From Hygrocybe punicea (taxonomy: Eukaryota > Basidiomycota > Agaricomycetes > Agaricales > Hygrophoraceae): 64,000 bases of DNA. The notes beneath the pieces were generated by a model. It saw only the letters and a list, made by a program, of their open reading frames with translations. It did not search any database and had not been told where the DNA came from. The stretch's first letter is position 1. Every line of letters starts with the position of its first letter. The position numbers were made by a program, and so were the translations under genes. This document shows, one piece after another, positions 63,903 through 64,000 of this stretch. The stretch is taken from the NCBI GenBank assembly GCA_963556145.1, contig OY744463.1:1860001-1924000 (forward strand), in the 5' to 3' direction.

Positions 63903-64000
63903 ATGGGCATTATTCGACCCGCAACGCCTGGCTTCATCGTTACACTGGTCGCAACAGGTCTCCTAGCGGTCGTGTCCTTCTGTGTTCCCTGGATTCAGTC
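63903..64000 (+). CDS. PalI/SUR7-family membrane protein, 5' end only
   Basis: The frame opens MGIIRPATPGFIVTLVATGL and continues LAVVSFCVPWIQ to the window edge. The Arg-Pro-Ala-Thr-Pro start followed by a membrane helix and a VPW motif resembles the first span of fungal PalI/Rim9 and SUR7 proteins, plasma-membrane tetraspanners. Only 32 residues are visible, so the call rests on that segment. Confidence 0.55.
   Translation, partial: MGIIRPATPGFIVTLVATGLLAVVSFCVPWIQ

Noticed and set aside
1..64000. CRISPR arrays, bacterial operons or riboswitches
   Set aside because: No regularly spaced repeats; the DNA is clearly eukaryotic with spliceosomal introns.

Overview
The window is nuclear DNA of a filamentous basidiomycete, most likely a mushroom-forming Agaricomycete; I cannot name the species. 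The evidence is dense short introns (mostly 46-70 bp, GT-AG with a few GC-AG), intron-rich genes on both strands, and multicopy protein families typical of Agaricomycetes (a Plavaka-type transposase, a DUF6698-like protein, an Spt5-like NGN/KOW paralogue). Exon coordinates below come from hand-tracing splice sites and checking codon phase.

Layout. (1) 1-13.4 kb is repeat-rich. It holds a minus-strand non-LTR retrotransposon (gag-like ORF1 plus endonuclease/RT ORF2, cut by the window edge), a decayed multi-exon gene with a 66-bp palindromic hAT-type mini-element in one intron, microsatellites, and a 1.4-kb frame broken only by TGA codons. (2) 14.1-24.8 kb is a conserved housekeeping block on the plus strand: casein kinase I, gamma-COP, pantothenate kinase, a protein with three homeodomains and a small conserved protein. 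(3) 25.5-34.1 kb is a gene graveyard: a broken kinase with an NFG motif, a CAND1 piece lacking both ends, a GH20 beta-hexosaminidase pseudogene and other fragments, with one small intact gene among them. (4) 34.6-49.7 kb is an accessory island: a Plavaka-type transposase, a second broken element ORF beside a 100-N assembly gap, then six apparently intact genes, including an 815-aa Spt5-like protein, a Reb1-like Myb protein and a DUF6698-like protein. It is followed by a 190-bp tandem repeat. (5) 50.5-63.3 kb returns to core genes: a divergent pair of transcription factors (Zn2Cys6 and bHLH), then four minus-strand genes: FCP1 CTD phosphatase, an APH-fold kinase, a MEDS-PAS hybrid histidine kinase and elongation factor 2. 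A membrane protein of the PalI/SUR7 type begins at the right edge.

The strongest candidate for something undescribed is the island in (4). DNA transposition, Pol II elongation (Spt5-like) and Myb-type DNA-binding functions sit together in multi-exon, phase-perfect genes, flanked by decayed sequence on the left and repeats on the right. I propose a cargo-bearing element or element-derived island that carries its own transcription factors; this is inference and its ends have not been found. The three-homeodomain gene, whose three homeoboxes are each split by an intron at the same phase-2 Met codon, is the clearest novel architecture in a single gene.
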